Assembly: GCA_017402445.1 (NCBI GenBank)
Contig: JAFPME010000002.1
Coordinates: forward strand, 62,001 to 126,000
Direction of reading: 5' to 3'
Length of the DNA stretch: 64,000 nucleotides
DNA from: Prevotella sp.
GTDB lineage: Bacteria; Bacteroidota; Bacteroidia; Bacteroidales; Bacteroidaceae
The translations under genes were made by a program, and so were the position numbers. Of the stretch, positions 49,099 through 58,103 are shown one piece after another (position 1 is the stretch's first letter; the number at the start of each line of letters is the position of its first letter). Below the pieces are notes generated by a model. It was not told the DNA's origin. It saw only the letters and a list, made by a program, of their open reading frames with translations, and did not search any database.

Positions 49099-50951
49099 AA
49101 GGAGATTATGAACTTGAAAGACGTCAGTTCGTGATTGGGGGTGTGGCCATCGTAGTCGTTATCGTCTATCTCATCCGCCTTTTCACGCTGCAGATCATGA
49201 GCGACGACTACAAGAAAAACGCCGACAGCAACGCTTTTCTGAAGAAAATCGAGTTCCCAGCGCGCGGTTCCATTACCGACCGCACGGGTCAGCTGATGGT
49301 GTTCAACCAGAATTCCTACGATCTGATGGTGGTGATGAACGAAGAGAAAGGGCGTCTCGACACTGCAGAATTCTGCCAGGCTCTGGGCATCAAGAAGGAT
49401 TTCTTCATCAAGCGCATGGACGACATCAAGAACAGAGCCAAGAATCCGGGCTATTCACCCTACACCCAGCAGATGTTCATGAACCAGCTCTCGGAGAAAG
49501 ACTTCCGCGTCTTCCAGGAGAAGATGTATCGTTTTCCCGGCTTCTACATCCAGCGGCGCAGCCTCCGGCAGTATGCTTACCCCTACGCGGCACACGTCCT
49601 GGGGGACGTGGCTGAGGTTTCGCCTTCCGACATCGAGGAGGATGACTATTATCAGTCGGGCGACTACATCGGAAAACAGGGCATCGAACGCTCCTACGAG
49701 AAGGAACTCCGTGGGGAAAAGGGTGTCCAAATCCTGCTGCGCGATGCACATGGACGCATCAAAGGGCGATACATGAACGGTGAACTCGACCGCAAACCGC
49801 GACCGGGAAAGGACCTTCAGCTGAGCATCGACCTGAAACTGCAGGCACTCGGCGAGAGACTGATGGAAGGAAAGATAGGCAGCATCGTGGCCATAGAGCC
49901 TTCCACGGGCGAAGTGCTGTGCATGGTGTCCTCGCCGACTTACGATCCGCGCACGATGATAGGCCGACTGCGAGGCAAACGGCATCGCGAACTGCAAATG
50001 AATCCGATGAAGCCTCTGCTCAACCGTAGCATCATGGGACAGTATCCGCCTGGCTCCACGTTCAAGACGTCGCAGGGTCTTACGTTCCTCACAGAAGGAA
50101 TCATCGACCCAGAACACACCGCCTACCCCTGCCATCGAGGCTTCATTTTCAAGGGACTGCGCGTGGGATGCCACGGACACGGGTCGCCGTTGTCGCTCGT
50201 TCCGGCACTGAGCACGTCGTGCAACGGCTATTTCTGCTGGGGTCTCTACCACATGCTCGGCAACAAAGCAAAGTACGGCACCGTGCAGAAGGCGATGAAC
50301 ACGTGGCGCGACTACATGGTCAGCATGGGATTCGGCTACAAGCTGGGCATCGATCTGCCCGGTGAGAAGCGCGGATTGATTCCGAATGCGCAGTTCTATG
50401 ACAACGCGTACAAGAGCGACTGGAGCGGACTGACCGTCATCAGCATCTCCATCGGACAGGGAGAAGTGAATCTGACGCCGCTGCAGATAGCCAATCTGGG
50501 AGCAACCATCGCCAATCGCGGTTTCTTCTACACGCCCCACGTGGTGCGAAGCATAAAGGACACGCCACTGCCCAAGACTTTCACCGAGCGACACTACACC
50601 AAAGCGAGCCGCGAAGCCTACGACTGGGTGGTGAAAGGCATGCGTGCCTCGGTCATGGGCGGAACGTGTCACGCGCTCAATCGCAGCGACATCATCATGT
50701 GCGGAAAGACGGGAACGGCTCAGAACCGTGGACATGACCATTCAGTCTTCATGGGATTCGCGCCGATGGACAACCCGAAGATTGCCATCGCCGTCTATGT
50801 TGAGAACGGAGGCTTCGGTGCCACCTACGCTGTTCCTATCGGCGGGCTGATGATAGAGCAATACATACATGGCAAACTCTCCGCAGGTTCAGAACGAAGA
50901 GCCTCGGAATTTCAACACAGGAGGATTTCGTATGGTTCAGGCGAACGATAA
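49095..50951 (+). CDS. mrdA: penicillin-binding protein 2 (elongasome transpeptidase)
   Basis: Class B PBP of 618 residues. It has an N-terminal membrane anchor (about residues 12-33), a pedestal region (FPARGSITDRTGQLMVFNQN, YAYPYAAHVLGDVAEVSPSD) and a transpeptidase domain. Catalytic motifs are S-x-x-K in PGSTFKTSQG (Ser321), S-x-N as SCN in STSCNGYF (Ser375) and KTG in CGKTGTAQ (Lys538). It cross-links lateral-wall peptidoglycan with RodA as glycosyltransferase. The gene overlaps mreD (4 bp) and rodA. About 20 residues after the KTG domain form a charged tail coded in the overlap with rodA. Confidence 0.95.
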   Translation: MKGDYELERRQFVIGGVAIVVVIVYLIRLFTLQIMSDDYKKNADSNAFLKKIEFPARGSITDRTGQLMVFNQNSYDLMVVMNEEKGRLDTAEFCQALGIKKDFFIKRMDDIKNRAKNPGYSPYTQQMFMNQLSEKDFRVFQEKMYRFPGFYIQRRSLRQYAYPYAAHVLGDVAEVSPSDIEEDDYYQSGDYIGKQGIERSYEKELRGEKGVQILLRDAHGRIKGRYMNGELDRKPRPGKDLQLSIDLKLQALGERLMEGKIGSIVAIEPSTGEVLCMVSSPTYDPRTMIGRLRGKRHRELQMNPMKPLLNRSIMGQYPPGSTFKTSQGLTFLTEGIIDPEHTAYPCHRGFIFKGLRVGCHGHGSPLSLVPALSTSCNGYFCWGLYHMLGNKAKYGTVQKAMNTWRDYMVSMGFGYKLGIDLPGEKRGLIPNAQFYDNAYKSDWSGLTVISISIGQGEVNLTPLQIANLGATIANRGFFYTPHVVRSIKDTPLPKTFTERHYTKASREAYDWVVKGMRASVMGGTCHALNRSDIIMCGKTGTAQNRGHDHSVFMGFAPMDNPKIAIAVYVENGGFGATYAVPIGGLMIEQYIHGKLSAGSERRASEFQHRRISYGSGER

Positions 50952-52404
50952 TCAACAACCGGGCGTGCTGCGCTCTCTCGACTGGTGGACCATTGCCATC
51001 TATCTGATGCTGCTGGCCTTCGGATGGATCAGCGTCTGCGGTGCCACTTACACGTTCGGAGAAACCAACATCTTCGGATTCGACAGCAACTCAGGAAAGC
51101 AGCTGATATGGATAGGAACCGCCATTGTGCTGGGTCTGGTTCTGCTGCTGCTCGACGACCGCTTCTACGACACGTTCTCGTACGTGCTCTACGGCGGCTT
51201 CGTCCTGCTGCTAATAGCCACCATCTTCAACCCTCACGAAATCAAGGGCTCCCGTTCCTGGCTCGTACTGGGACCTCTCCGGCTGCAACCAGCAGAGTTC
51301 GCGAAGTTCGCCACGGCCCTCTGCATCTCGAAATTCATGAGCACCTATGGCTACAGCATCCATAAACTGAAGGACTTTGCCATCACCTGCGCCATCATCC
51401 TGCTGCCGATGTGCTGCATCGTGCTTCAGAAGGAGACTGGTTCGGCGCTGGTCTACCTCTCGTTCTTCCTGATGCTCTATCGCGAAGGCATGACAGGCAG
51501 CATCCTGTTCACGGGCGTTGCCATGATTATCTACTTCGTCATCGGCATCCGTTTCGAAGATGTTGTTCTTTGGGACACGCCGACCTCAGTGGGAAAATTC
51601 ACCGTACTGGTGCTGGTGCAGACATTCACGGCCTTCATGGTGCTCACTTACTGCGACGACCTGAAGAAATTCCGGCGCATACTTGTCGCATGTTTCGGCA
51701 TCACACTGCTGGCGTTGCTCTTCTCCAAGTTCGTCATTCCGTTCGACATCGTGTGGCTTCAGATGGCGTTGACAGCCGCCCTGATAGGCTATCTGGTCTA
51801 CGAGGGCATGATCAGCCGCTTTCGCAACTATTTCTACATTGCCTTGTTCGCCCTCGGTTCGGTGGTATTCTTCAATGCCGCCGACTACGTCATGAACAAT
51901 GTGCTGCAAGAACACCAGCGCACCCGCATCAACGTGCTGCTTGGATTGGACAACGACATAAAGAAAGCAGGCTACAATGTGCACCAAAGCGAGATTGCCA
52001 TTGGCTCGGGTGGGCTCATGGGCAAAGGTTTCCTCAACGGAACACAGACAAAACTGAAATATGTTCCCGAGCAAGACACCGACTTCATCTTCTGCACCGT
52101 AGGCGAAGAAGAAGGATTCTTGGGCTGCGCCATTGTACTGGGACTGTTCCTTGCGCTCATTCTCCGGCTGATTCATCTTGCCGAACGACAACCATTCCGC
52201 TTCGGACGTGTCTACGGCTATTGCGTACTGAGCGTCTTTCTCTTTCACTTGTTTATCAATGTGGGAATGGTGCTTGGCCTGACACCAGTGATAGGCATTC
52301 CCCTACCCTTCTTCAGTTACGGCGGTTCTTCGTTGTGGGGATTCACCATTCTGCTGTTCATCTTCCTGCGAATCGATGCCGGACGCAATCTGGTGAGGAC
52401 TTAG
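50932..52404 (+). CDS. rodA: RodA SEDS peptidoglycan glycosyltransferase
   Basis: SEDS-family polytopic protein of 490 residues from the ATG at 50932; an upstream in-frame ATG at 50869 would add 21 residues and overlap mrdA by 83 bp. Motifs include YTFGETNIFGFDSNSGKQ, GSRSWLVLGPLRLQPAEFAK (conserved RxW and QPSE-like QPAEFAK), VLQKETGSALVY and, late, VPEQDTDFIFCTVGEEEGFL with the conserved Asp/Glu, then LGLTPVIGIPLPFFSYGGSS. RodA polymerises lipid II in the elongasome with PBP2. A loop of about 100 residues (residues ~200-300, several helices) is longer than in E. coli RodA. The operon ends here; 52405-52554 has no gene. Confidence 0.93.
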   Translation: MVQANDNQQPGVLRSLDWWTIAIYLMLLAFGWISVCGATYTFGETNIFGFDSNSGKQLIWIGTAIVLGLVLLLLDDRFYDTFSYVLYGGFVLLLIATIFNPHEIKGSRSWLVLGPLRLQPAEFAKFATALCISKFMSTYGYSIHKLKDFAITCAIILLPMCCIVLQKETGSALVYLSFFLMLYREGMTGSILFTGVAMIIYFVIGIRFEDVVLWDTPTSVGKFTVLVLVQTFTAFMVLTYCDDLKKFRRILVACFGITLLALLFSKFVIPFDIVWLQMALTAALIGYLVYEGMISRFRNYFYIALFALGSVVFFNAADYVMNNVLQEHQRTRINVLLGLDNDIKKAGYNVHQSEIAIGSGGLMGKGFLNGTQTKLKYVPEQDTDFIFCTVGEEEGFLGCAIVLGLFLALILRLIHLAERQPFRFGRVYGYCVLSVFLFHLFINVGMVLGLTPVIGIPLPFFSYGGSSLWGFTILLFIFLRIDAGRNLVRT

Positions 52405-52554
52405 ACTACCTTTTCGTAACATGCTGTCAGCCGTTGATTCGGCTCGCTGACTACCATCGGGACACCGTCGGCACAGGCATACCAAGAAATGATGAGGCAC
52501 GAAAAAAGGCGACCTTCAGAGAAAGTCGCCTAAAACTCGCTTGATTTCGATGTA

Positions 52555-52725
52555 TTACTCGGGCAGAGAGATTGCCTCAGAGGGGCAAACACCAGCGCAA
52601 GTACCGCACTCTGTGCAAGCATCCGGGTCGATAGAATAACGTTCGCCCTCAGAAATTGCGCCAACGGGGCACTCATCAATACATGTTCCACAAGCAATGC
52701 AGTCTTCACCAATTACGTATGCCAT
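52555..52725 (-). CDS. 2[4Fe-4S] ferredoxin
   Basis: Protein of 56 residues with two classic cluster motifs, CIACGTCIDECPVGAI (residues ~9-24) and CTECGTCAGVCPSEAI (~38-53). Each supplies three Cys to one cluster and one to the other. It is a cytoplasmic low-potential electron carrier of anaerobes, serving oxidoreductases such as pyruvate:ferredoxin oxidoreductase. I chose the ATG at 52725 (MAYVIGEDC); the longer reading upstream crosses the -7 element at 52776-52783. The gene is monocistronic between rodA and porT. Confidence 0.95.
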   Translation of the reverse strand: MAYVIGEDCIACGTCIDECPVGAISEGERYSIDPDACTECGTCAGVCPSEAISLPE

Positions 52726-52775
52726 AATGTTCTTTTGTTTATTGTTAATAATGTTAATAATCACTTTTGATGATG

Positions 52776-52783
52776 CAAAGATA
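52776..52783 (-). promoter_or_regulatory. -7 element of the ferredoxin gene
   Basis: On the minus strand TATCTTTG, 50 bp before the ATG, matches TAnnTTTG. No -33 TTG is seen at the usual distance. Confidence 0.5.
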
Positions 52784-52943
52784 AAAATTAATTTTGATTC
52801 ATACCTACTTTTAGGTAGGAAAAACGCGACCATTAACTTTCTTTCACCATTTTGCAGTATCAGTATGGTCCCCAAAGCACCGGGCACGCACAGCTTTTCG
52901 GTCCGTCACACAATAAAGCAGCCTTTCTCCCGTTATAGAACAA

Positions 52944-53690
52944 ATGAGAAAACTATTCTTCACATACCTACTTTTTGTATGTGCAGTCACTATGGTGTCG
53001 GCACAGGAGAAAGTTGTGCAGAACCGTCCTTACACCGACCTGCGGCCGTTCCACTTCGGAATACTCGTCGGAACTCACCTGCAGGACATCGAATTCGACA
53101 ACATCGGACCGCAACTGGTTACCAACGCTGACGGCACTCAAGTGGAGAAACTGATCACCTGCGACCAAGACCGCTGGGATCCGGGATTCACCGTGGGCGT
53201 GCTTGGCGAGGCACGACTGCACAAGCATTTTTCACTTCGCGTCGCCCCATCGCTCTATTTCGGCAACCGCCACCTGACATTCCATAACTTCAGCGACCAG
53301 ACAGAGGATGGCAAGCCCCAGGAACAGCGTCAGGACATGAAGACCATCTACCTTTCCGCACCCATAGACCTCATTTTCAGTGCCGAACGCTTCAACAACC
53401 ATCGTCCTTACCTGATGGCCGGCATCATGCCGATGCTCAATCTTTCAGGCAAGGACGAAGATATTATCAAGCTGAAAAGGTACGATTTTTTTGTGGAAGT
53501 CGGCATTGGTTGCGACTTCTACCTGCCTTTCTTCAAGTTCCGTCCGGAGCTGAAGTTCACCTATAGCCTTACCAATGCGTTAGACACCGACCACACGAAG
53601 AACTTGAAGGACCGCAACATGATGATGTACAGCAACTCGGTGAACAGAGCCCAGACGAAAATCATCGCCCTGACACTCTATTTCGAATGA
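52944..53690 (+). CDS. porT: PorT-family outer-membrane protein (type IX secretion)
   Basis: Protein of 248 residues with a signal peptide (MVSAQ, about residue 21) and an eight-strand-like beta-barrel of the PorT/outer-membrane beta-barrel family. Recognisable stretches are RPYTDLRPFHFGILVGTHLQ at the N-terminus, PGFTVGVLGEARLHKHFSLR, IYLSAPIDLIFSAERFNNHR and FFVEVGIGCDFYLPFFKFRP, with an aromatic C-terminus (ALTLYFE). PorT was found in Porphyromonas gingivalis as essential for gingipain secretion by the T9SS. A PorW/SprE-like gene is at the left edge of the window, but the rest of the T9SS is not here. Assignment rests on the N-terminal DLRPFHFG pattern and size. Confidence 0.8.
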   Translation: MRKLFFTYLLFVCAVTMVSAQEKVVQNRPYTDLRPFHFGILVGTHLQDIEFDNIGPQLVTNADGTQVEKLITCDQDRWDPGFTVGVLGEARLHKHFSLRVAPSLYFGNRHLTFHNFSDQTEDGKPQEQRQDMKTIYLSAPIDLIFSAERFNNHRPYLMAGIMPMLNLSGKDEDIIKLKRYDFFVEVGIGCDFYLPFFKFRPELKFTYSLTNALDTDHTKNLKDRNMMMYSNSVNRAQTKIIALTLYFE

Positions 53691-53723
53691 AGTCCGACGG
53701 CTGTTACGACAGTCAGAAAAGCC

Positions 53724-54602
53724 TTATCGTTTTTTGAAATCGAGCACCATGCGCCCCACAAACAGCGCATGCTTGCCGTTCTGGTCGACGGGGATTTCCT
53801 TGCCGTCGAGGTTCTTCACGTACCGCAACTCATCGAAGTAAGTATGCGAATGGCCGCCAAGCACGAGATCGATGCCGCGTGTCCGGGCGATGAGCTGCTG
53901 GTCGTCAACGCCGTTGAGCGACGACCAACCTAAGTGGGAGATACAGATGACGACGTCGCATTTCTTTTTCTTCAGCAAGGCAACCGTGCGGGTGGCAGCG
54001 GCCACGGGGTCTTCAAACTTCACACCTTCGCAGTACGTGTCGGAAACCAGTCCGGAAAGCTTCGGCGACAGTCCGAAGACACCAATTTTCAGCCCGTTTC
54101 GCTTCAGGATGACATAGTCCTTCGTGGTCCCCTCGGCCACGGTTCCCGTGAAGTCGTAGTTGGCACAGACAATCGGGAAATTCAAATTGCGGAAAAGGCG
54201 CGCCATATTCTCCAACCCGAAGTCGAACTCATGGTTCCCGATGGTGCCGGCATCATAGTGCATGCGATTCATGAGCTCCACTTCCACGTCGCCTTTATAC
54301 ATCGTGAAATAGGGCGAGCCCTGGCAAAAGTCACCACTGTCAAAGAGCAACAGGTCGGGATTCTTCTTCCGTTCTTCTTTCAGCATGGCGATGCGCCTGA
54401 GGAATCCGCCTCGTCCGGCCAACATTGTATCTGCCAGATTCACACTCAGCGGGTAGATGGTACTGTGCGTATCGTTCGTATGGAGCACCACGAGCTGCTT
54501 CTCCTGCGCGGAAGCAGACTGCGGCATCATGGCAAACACCCCGACAAGCAGTCCCGAGAAGATTGCCGTCGCCACCTTATTATATATAGTAACCTTTTTC
54601 AT
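53724..54602 (-). CDS. 5'-nucleotidase/UshA-like metallophosphatase, N-terminal domain protein
   Basis: Protein of 292 residues containing only the calcineurin-like N-terminal domain of UshA-type 5'-nucleotidases. It has a signal peptide (PQSASAQ, about residue 33) and metal-site motifs VVLHTNDTHS, FDSGDFCQGS, TIGNHEFDFG, ICISHLGWSS and LVLGGHSHTY. The substrate-binding C-terminal domain is encoded by the separate upstream gene at 54645. Such a split arrangement occurs in Bacteroidota. The product is likely periplasmic and dephosphorylates nucleotides to nucleosides. It starts 42 bp after the C-domain gene, so the two are co-transcribed. Confidence 0.9.
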   Translation of the reverse strand: MKKVTIYNKVATAIFSGLLVGVFAMMPQSASAQEKQLVVLHTNDTHSTIYPLSVNLADTMLAGRGGFLRRIAMLKEERKKNPDLLLFDSGDFCQGSPYFTMYKGDVEVELMNRMHYDAGTIGNHEFDFGLENMARLFRNLNFPIVCANYDFTGTVAEGTTKDYVILKRNGLKIGVFGLSPKLSGLVSDTYCEGVKFEDPVAAATRTVALLKKKKCDVVICISHLGWSSLNGVDDQQLIARTRGIDLVLGGHSHTYFDELRYVKNLDGKEIPVDQNGKHALFVGRMVLDFKKR

Positions 54603-54644
54603 TCTTCTGTAGTTTTAGTTTGACACGGAATCAGACAGAGCATC

Positions 54645-55415
54645 TTAATCCTCAACGACGCAGCGGCCTTCAATCCGACTGTCCACGACGATGCCCTTGG
54701 CAGCCTGCTCGCGGAAGTAGTCCATGATGATGAAGCGCAGGTTGTTGCTCACCTCCTGCGGCGAATTCACGTCTGTCTTCGCCTTAAACGCTTCCAGTCG
54801 GTCGTTGCCCTGAATCAGATAGTCAATGGATGCCACCCGATAGCTTGCCTGCGGATTGACTTCTTCGCCGTTAATGCGGACTGACTTCAACTTACCGTCC
54901 GACGTTATCACCATCTGAACGCCATGGCTCACAGCCTCGCCGCCGGTCATCGCCATCTGGCGAAACAGTTCCAGCACCTTTTCGCCGCTGAGCGTCACAA
55001 AGGCAATCTTGTTCTCAAACGGTGCCACATCAAGCACATCGCCGTAAGTCACTTCACCCTGGGCGAACGCAGCACGAATGCCTCCCATGTTGTAAACACT
55101 GAAATCAGGCTTCTCTTGGTAGAGCTTACCTGCCCACATCAGTATGTCGGCAAGCAGGTTCGACAGCTCACTCTCCGGCTTCTTGGCCGCCATGTAGCGG
55201 GCTATCTGCCCCACAACGGGCGACATGATGCTGTCAACGTCGTGCTTGTAAGGAACCATGAACGCCGAAGCTCCTGCATCGGGCTGCGCGTCGTAGCGTT
55301 TGTCTATCAGGATGCGCGTCCTGCTGATGCCGCTCATCTCGTAGTGCGACTTGCACGACGTGCCCATCAGTGCGAGGATCATCAGTCCTCCGATTGTCAT
55401 TTTTATCTTTTGCAT
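54645..55415 (-). CDS. 5'-nucleotidase C-terminal domain lipoprotein
   Basis: Protein of 256 residues corresponding to the 5_nucleotid_C domain of UshA. It has a lipoprotein signal (MGTSC, Cys at about residue 21). Family segments are ELSNLLADILMWAGKLYQEK (normally E-S-x-x-G-N-L-x-A-D), NMGGIRAAFAQGEVTYGDVL, PFENKIAFVTLSGEKVLELF (substrate-binding Phe/Asn) and YRVASIDYLIQGNDRLEAFK. It would supply nucleotide specificity to the metallophosphatase encoded just downstream. I chose the ATG at 55415 to give the lipoprotein signal; the longer reading to 55508 starts in the divergent promoter region. Confidence 0.88.
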   Translation of the reverse strand: MQKIKMTIGGLMILALMGTSCKSHYEMSGISRTRILIDKRYDAQPDAGASAFMVPYKHDVDSIMSPVVGQIARYMAAKKPESELSNLLADILMWAGKLYQEKPDFSVYNMGGIRAAFAQGEVTYGDVLDVAPFENKIAFVTLSGEKVLELFRQMAMTGGEAVSHGVQMVITSDGKLKSVRINGEEVNPQASYRVASIDYLIQGNDRLEAFKAKTDVNSPQEVSNNLRFIIMDYFREQAAKGIVVDSRIEGRCVVED

Positions 55416-55579
55416 GCGACAAAGATACGAATAATAATTGGAATCAACAAACAAAAGCAGAAGAATCGTAGTGTTTAATCTTGAAGACGACTGTAAAAAC
55501 GGAAACAAAACACGGACGAAAACGGTGCGTTTTCGGAAAATATTCGTACCTTCGTCGCCGAAAACAAAAATTGAGTAAC

Positions 55580-55912
55580 ATGGCTTCTAATCAGGATTTT
55601 GTACAGTACGTTTCCGACCAATGCAGCGGAGCGGGTGAGATTGTGGCTAAGAAGATGTTTGGTGACTACGGAATCTATTGCGACGGCAAGATTTTCGGGC
55701 TCATCTGCGACGACCGTTTCTTTCTGAAACCAACAGAAGCAGGGCGGGCACTGCTCAGAAAGGAAGAACTGCGTCCGCCCTACGACGGTGCAAAGGATTA
55801 CTTCTACATTGCCGACACAGACGACCGTGACTATCTGTCGGCTCTGGTCCGAGCTACCTGCAAGGCACTCCCTGAACCCAAGAAACGGAGACAGAGACCC
55901 GTCAAGACATAA
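55580..55912 (+). CDS. TfoX/Sxy N-terminal domain protein
   Basis: Protein of 110 residues with only the TfoX N-terminal domain: FVQYVSDQCSGAGEIVAKKM, FGDYGIYCDGKIFGLICDDR, FFLKPTEAGRALL, PPYDGAKDYFYIADTDDRDY. The C-terminal domain of competence regulator TfoX/Sxy is absent. The end is a basic Arg/Lys tail (PKKRRQRPVKT). Stand-alone N-domains are common in Bacteroidota and their role is not settled; competence regulation should not be assumed. I chose the ATG at 55580 (MASNQDF), preceded by the near-consensus TACCTTCG at about 55547. It is divergent from the nucleotidase pair. Confidence 0.85.
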   Translation: MASNQDFVQYVSDQCSGAGEIVAKKMFGDYGIYCDGKIFGLICDDRFFLKPTEAGRALLRKEELRPPYDGAKDYFYIADTDDRDYLSALVRATCKALPEPKKRRQRPVKT

Positions 55913-55995
55913 AGGAAAGCGTCAAAACAGCACTGAATTTGTGCAAAAACGAAAAATAAACGATGCCGAATGCGCTGTATATCAAAAAAATGTCG

Positions 55996-56003
55996 TACCT
56001 TTG
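55996..56003 (+). promoter_or_regulatory. -7 element of rplS
   Basis: TACCTTTG fits TAnnTTTG and gives a leader of about 90 nt before the L19 ATG. No clear TTG at the -33 distance. Confidence 0.5.
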
Positions 56004-56099
56004 CACCGCTTTTTCGACGTAACCGATGGAAGGAAGAAGAGTAGCCTGTCTATGTTGCGCGGAAACTTATTACAAATTTACAAAAATCATTCTTAGAAA

Positions 56100-56462
56100 A
56101 TGGATTTGATCAAAGTTGCTGAAGAAGCATTTGCAACCGGAAAAAAGTTCCCCGAGTTCAAGTCGGGCGACACAATCACCGTTGCTTACAAAATCATTGA
56201 GGGTAACAAGGAGCGTATCCAGCTCTACCGTGGTGTCGTTATCAAGATTTGCGGCCATGGCGAGAAGAAGCGCTTCACCGTTCGCAAGATGTCTGGCACC
56301 GTAGGTGTGGAGCGTATCTTCCCCATCGAGAGCCCGAACATCGACAGCATCGAGGTGAACAAGGTTGGTAAAGTCCGCCGCGCCAAGCTGTACTATCTGC
56401 GCAAGCTCACCGGTAAGAAAGCTCGTATCGCCGAGAAGCGCACAGCAATCAAGAAGGACTAA
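56100..56462 (+). CDS. rplS: 50S ribosomal protein L19
   Basis: Protein of 120 residues matching L19 throughout: [80 protein letters not shown] and the basic end [21 protein letters not shown]19 lies at the subunit interface of the 50S. It is monocistronic here, with a leader of about 90 nt and a terminator just downstream, rather than in the trmD-rplS operon of Proteobacteria. Confidence 0.97.
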   Translation: MDLIKVAEEAFATGKKFPEFKSGDTITVAYKIIEGNKERIQLYRGVVIKICGHGEKKRFTVRKMSGTVGVERIFPIESPNIDSIEVNKVGKVRRAKLYYLRKLTGKKARIAEKRTAIKKD

Positions 56463-56490
56463 GAATTACCCTCTTGCAAAAGGACAAAGA

Positions 56491-56526
56491 AGAGACATTG
56501 CCTGCTGGGCGAAGGTCTCTTTTTTT
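56491..56526 (+). terminator. rplS terminator
   Basis: AGAGACATT and AAGGTCTCT form the stem, followed by a T run, 29 bp after the rplS stop. Confidence 0.8.
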
Positions 56527-56583
56527 GTGCCCTTAGGGAACGGATCATGTTTTGAAACAAATTGACAAAAAGCTCAAAATAAG

Positions 56584-56924
56584 CCTCTGTGAAGGCCATC
56601 GTTCTGAAATAAAAATCCGACGGACGCGTACGCGCGAATTATGAGGAAGTCCTAACTTGCTGAAACGAAAGTACTTGTATTTTCTTTACATTTTTCAGCC
56701 TTTTAAAATGGCCCATTTTACACTTCAAAACGGCCCTTTCTGCTCGACAAAATGAATCATTCTGAACGCCGAAATGGGCCGTTTTGCGAAGTAAAATGGG
56801 CCGTTTTGAAAAACGACTCGGATTTTTCTCCTGTTTTGTCTGGACTTTTTACCGTTTCAAGCGCATTCGCTCTTCTAAAATGGACAAAAATCCTTGCACA
56901 ATTTTTCAGTCATTTTAATTGACA
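56584..56924 (+). repeat. dispersed intergenic repeat, copy 3, with five 22-bp palindromic units
   Basis: Same orientation and almost the same length as copy 1 (3825-4166). The array is at 56705-56814: AAAATGGCCCATTTTA, AAAACGGCCCTTTCTG, AAAATGAATCATTCTG, GAAATGGGCCGTTTTG and AAAATGGGCCGTTTTG, each with a 6-bp spacer (CACTTC, CTCGAC, AACGCC, CGAAGT, AAAAAC). Spacers 1, 4 and 5 are identical to those of copy 1. The flanks GACGGACGCGTACGCGCGAA and GACTCGGATTTTTC are present. Confidence 0.85.
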
Positions 56925-57195
56925 GTTCATCACCCTTGGGCCACTATTCGTCAACTCAGAAGCCGTTGACTGACGAACATTTCAGGTGACGTTAAAAAGG
57001 TTGCAGGCTCGGTCCGACCGACGTTCCGGAGCTCGCTCCCGGTTGTTGCGATGAAGCCCGGAACAAGATTCACGACGAAGCATTGCGCACCTGTCAAACA
57101 AGGAAACTGTAGCCAAATCTGCCTTATTTCCATTCTGAAAGTCACGAATTACCATATTTTAATGCTTGAAAACTTTTTCGTTCCGTTTTTTTTTG

Positions 57196-57203
57196 TATCT
57201 TTG
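57196..57203 (+). promoter_or_regulatory. -7 element of rhaD
   Basis: TATCTTTG, 31 bp before the ATG at 57235, fits TAnnTTTG. The nearest TTG (57166) is 27 bp away, too far for the -33, which may mean that an activator is needed. The stretch 56925-57195 otherwise shows no gene. Confidence 0.5.
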
Positions 57204-57234
57204 CCTGCTGATAATGAACTAAAACAACATCAGA

Positions 57235-58044
57235 ATGAAAAGTATACTGGAAGGAAGACCTGCCCTGCGGGCTGAAATTGAGAAAATAGCTGAAGTTGCC
57301 GGTTACCTGTGGCAAAACGGATGGGCCGAGCGCAACGGCGGAAACATTACGGTGAACATCACAAAGTTTGTGGACGACGAAATCCGCAAGCTACCTGCCA
57401 TCAGCGAGGTGAAGCAAATAGGTGTGGTCTTGCCGCAACTGAAAGGCTGCTACTTCTATTGCAAGGGAACAGGCAAGCGCATGCGCGATCTGGCCCGGTG
57501 GCCGATGGACAACGGGTCGGTGATCCGTATTCTCGACGACTGTGCCAGCTACGTCATCATTGCCGACAATCCAGTGCAGCCAACGAGCGAGCTGCCCAGC
57601 CACCTGACCGTGCACAACCACCTCATCGAGAAGGGAAGCACCTACAATGCCACCGTGCATACACACCCCATCGAGCTGGTTGCCATGAGCCACAACCGCG
57701 AAATGCTGGGCAAGGACGTGCTGACAAACATCCTCTGGTCGATGATTCCCGAGACGAAGGCTTTCTGCCCGTTAGGACTCGGCATCATTCCTTACAAACT
57801 GCCGGGCAGCGTTGAACTGGCCGATGCCACGCTGAAAGAGCTCGACGACTACGACGTGGTGATGTGGGAAAAGCATGGCGTGTTCGCACAGGGACTCGAC
57901 GTGATGGACGCCTTCGACCAGATTGACGTGCTCTCGAAAGCTGCAAAGATCTATATCAACGCCCGAGCCATGGGATTCGTACCCGAAGGCATGAGCCAGG
58001 AACAGATGCAGGAGATGACGCGCGCGTTCAACCTGCCTAAATAA
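57235..58044 (+). CDS. rhaD: rhamnulose-1-phosphate aldolase
   Basis: Class II zinc aldolase of 269 residues that splits L-rhamnulose 1-phosphate into dihydroxyacetone phosphate and L-lactaldehyde. Family marks are GYLWQNGWAERNGGNITVNI near residue 22, CYFYCKGTGKRMRDL, PTSELPSHLTVHNHLIEKGS (catalytic Glu in SELPSH), the zinc ligands in ATVHTHPIEL (two His) and VVMWEKHGVFAQG (third His). The protein has the usual RhaD length. Unlike many rha operons, it is on the opposite strand from, and convergent with, rhaB-rhaA-rhaT. Its promoter lacks a good -33. Confidence 0.95.
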   Translation: MKSILEGRPALRAEIEKIAEVAGYLWQNGWAERNGGNITVNITKFVDDEIRKLPAISEVKQIGVVLPQLKGCYFYCKGTGKRMRDLARWPMDNGSVIRILDDCASYVIIADNPVQPTSELPSHLTVHNHLIEKGSTYNATVHTHPIELVAMSHNREMLGKDVLTNILWSMIPETKAFCPLGLGIIPYKLPGSVELADATLKELDDYDVVMWEKHGVFAQGLDVMDAFDQIDVLSKAAKIYINARAMGFVPEGMSQEQMQEMTRAFNLPK

Positions 58045-58103
58045 ATGACAGCAAACAGATTCTCTCAGAAGAGAACAATTACTAACATTAATAAAAAAAA
58101 CGT

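Noticed and set aside
49455..50741. 428-codon minus-strand open frame
   Set aside because: It is antisense to mrdA, which shows intact STFK, SCN and KTG motifs.
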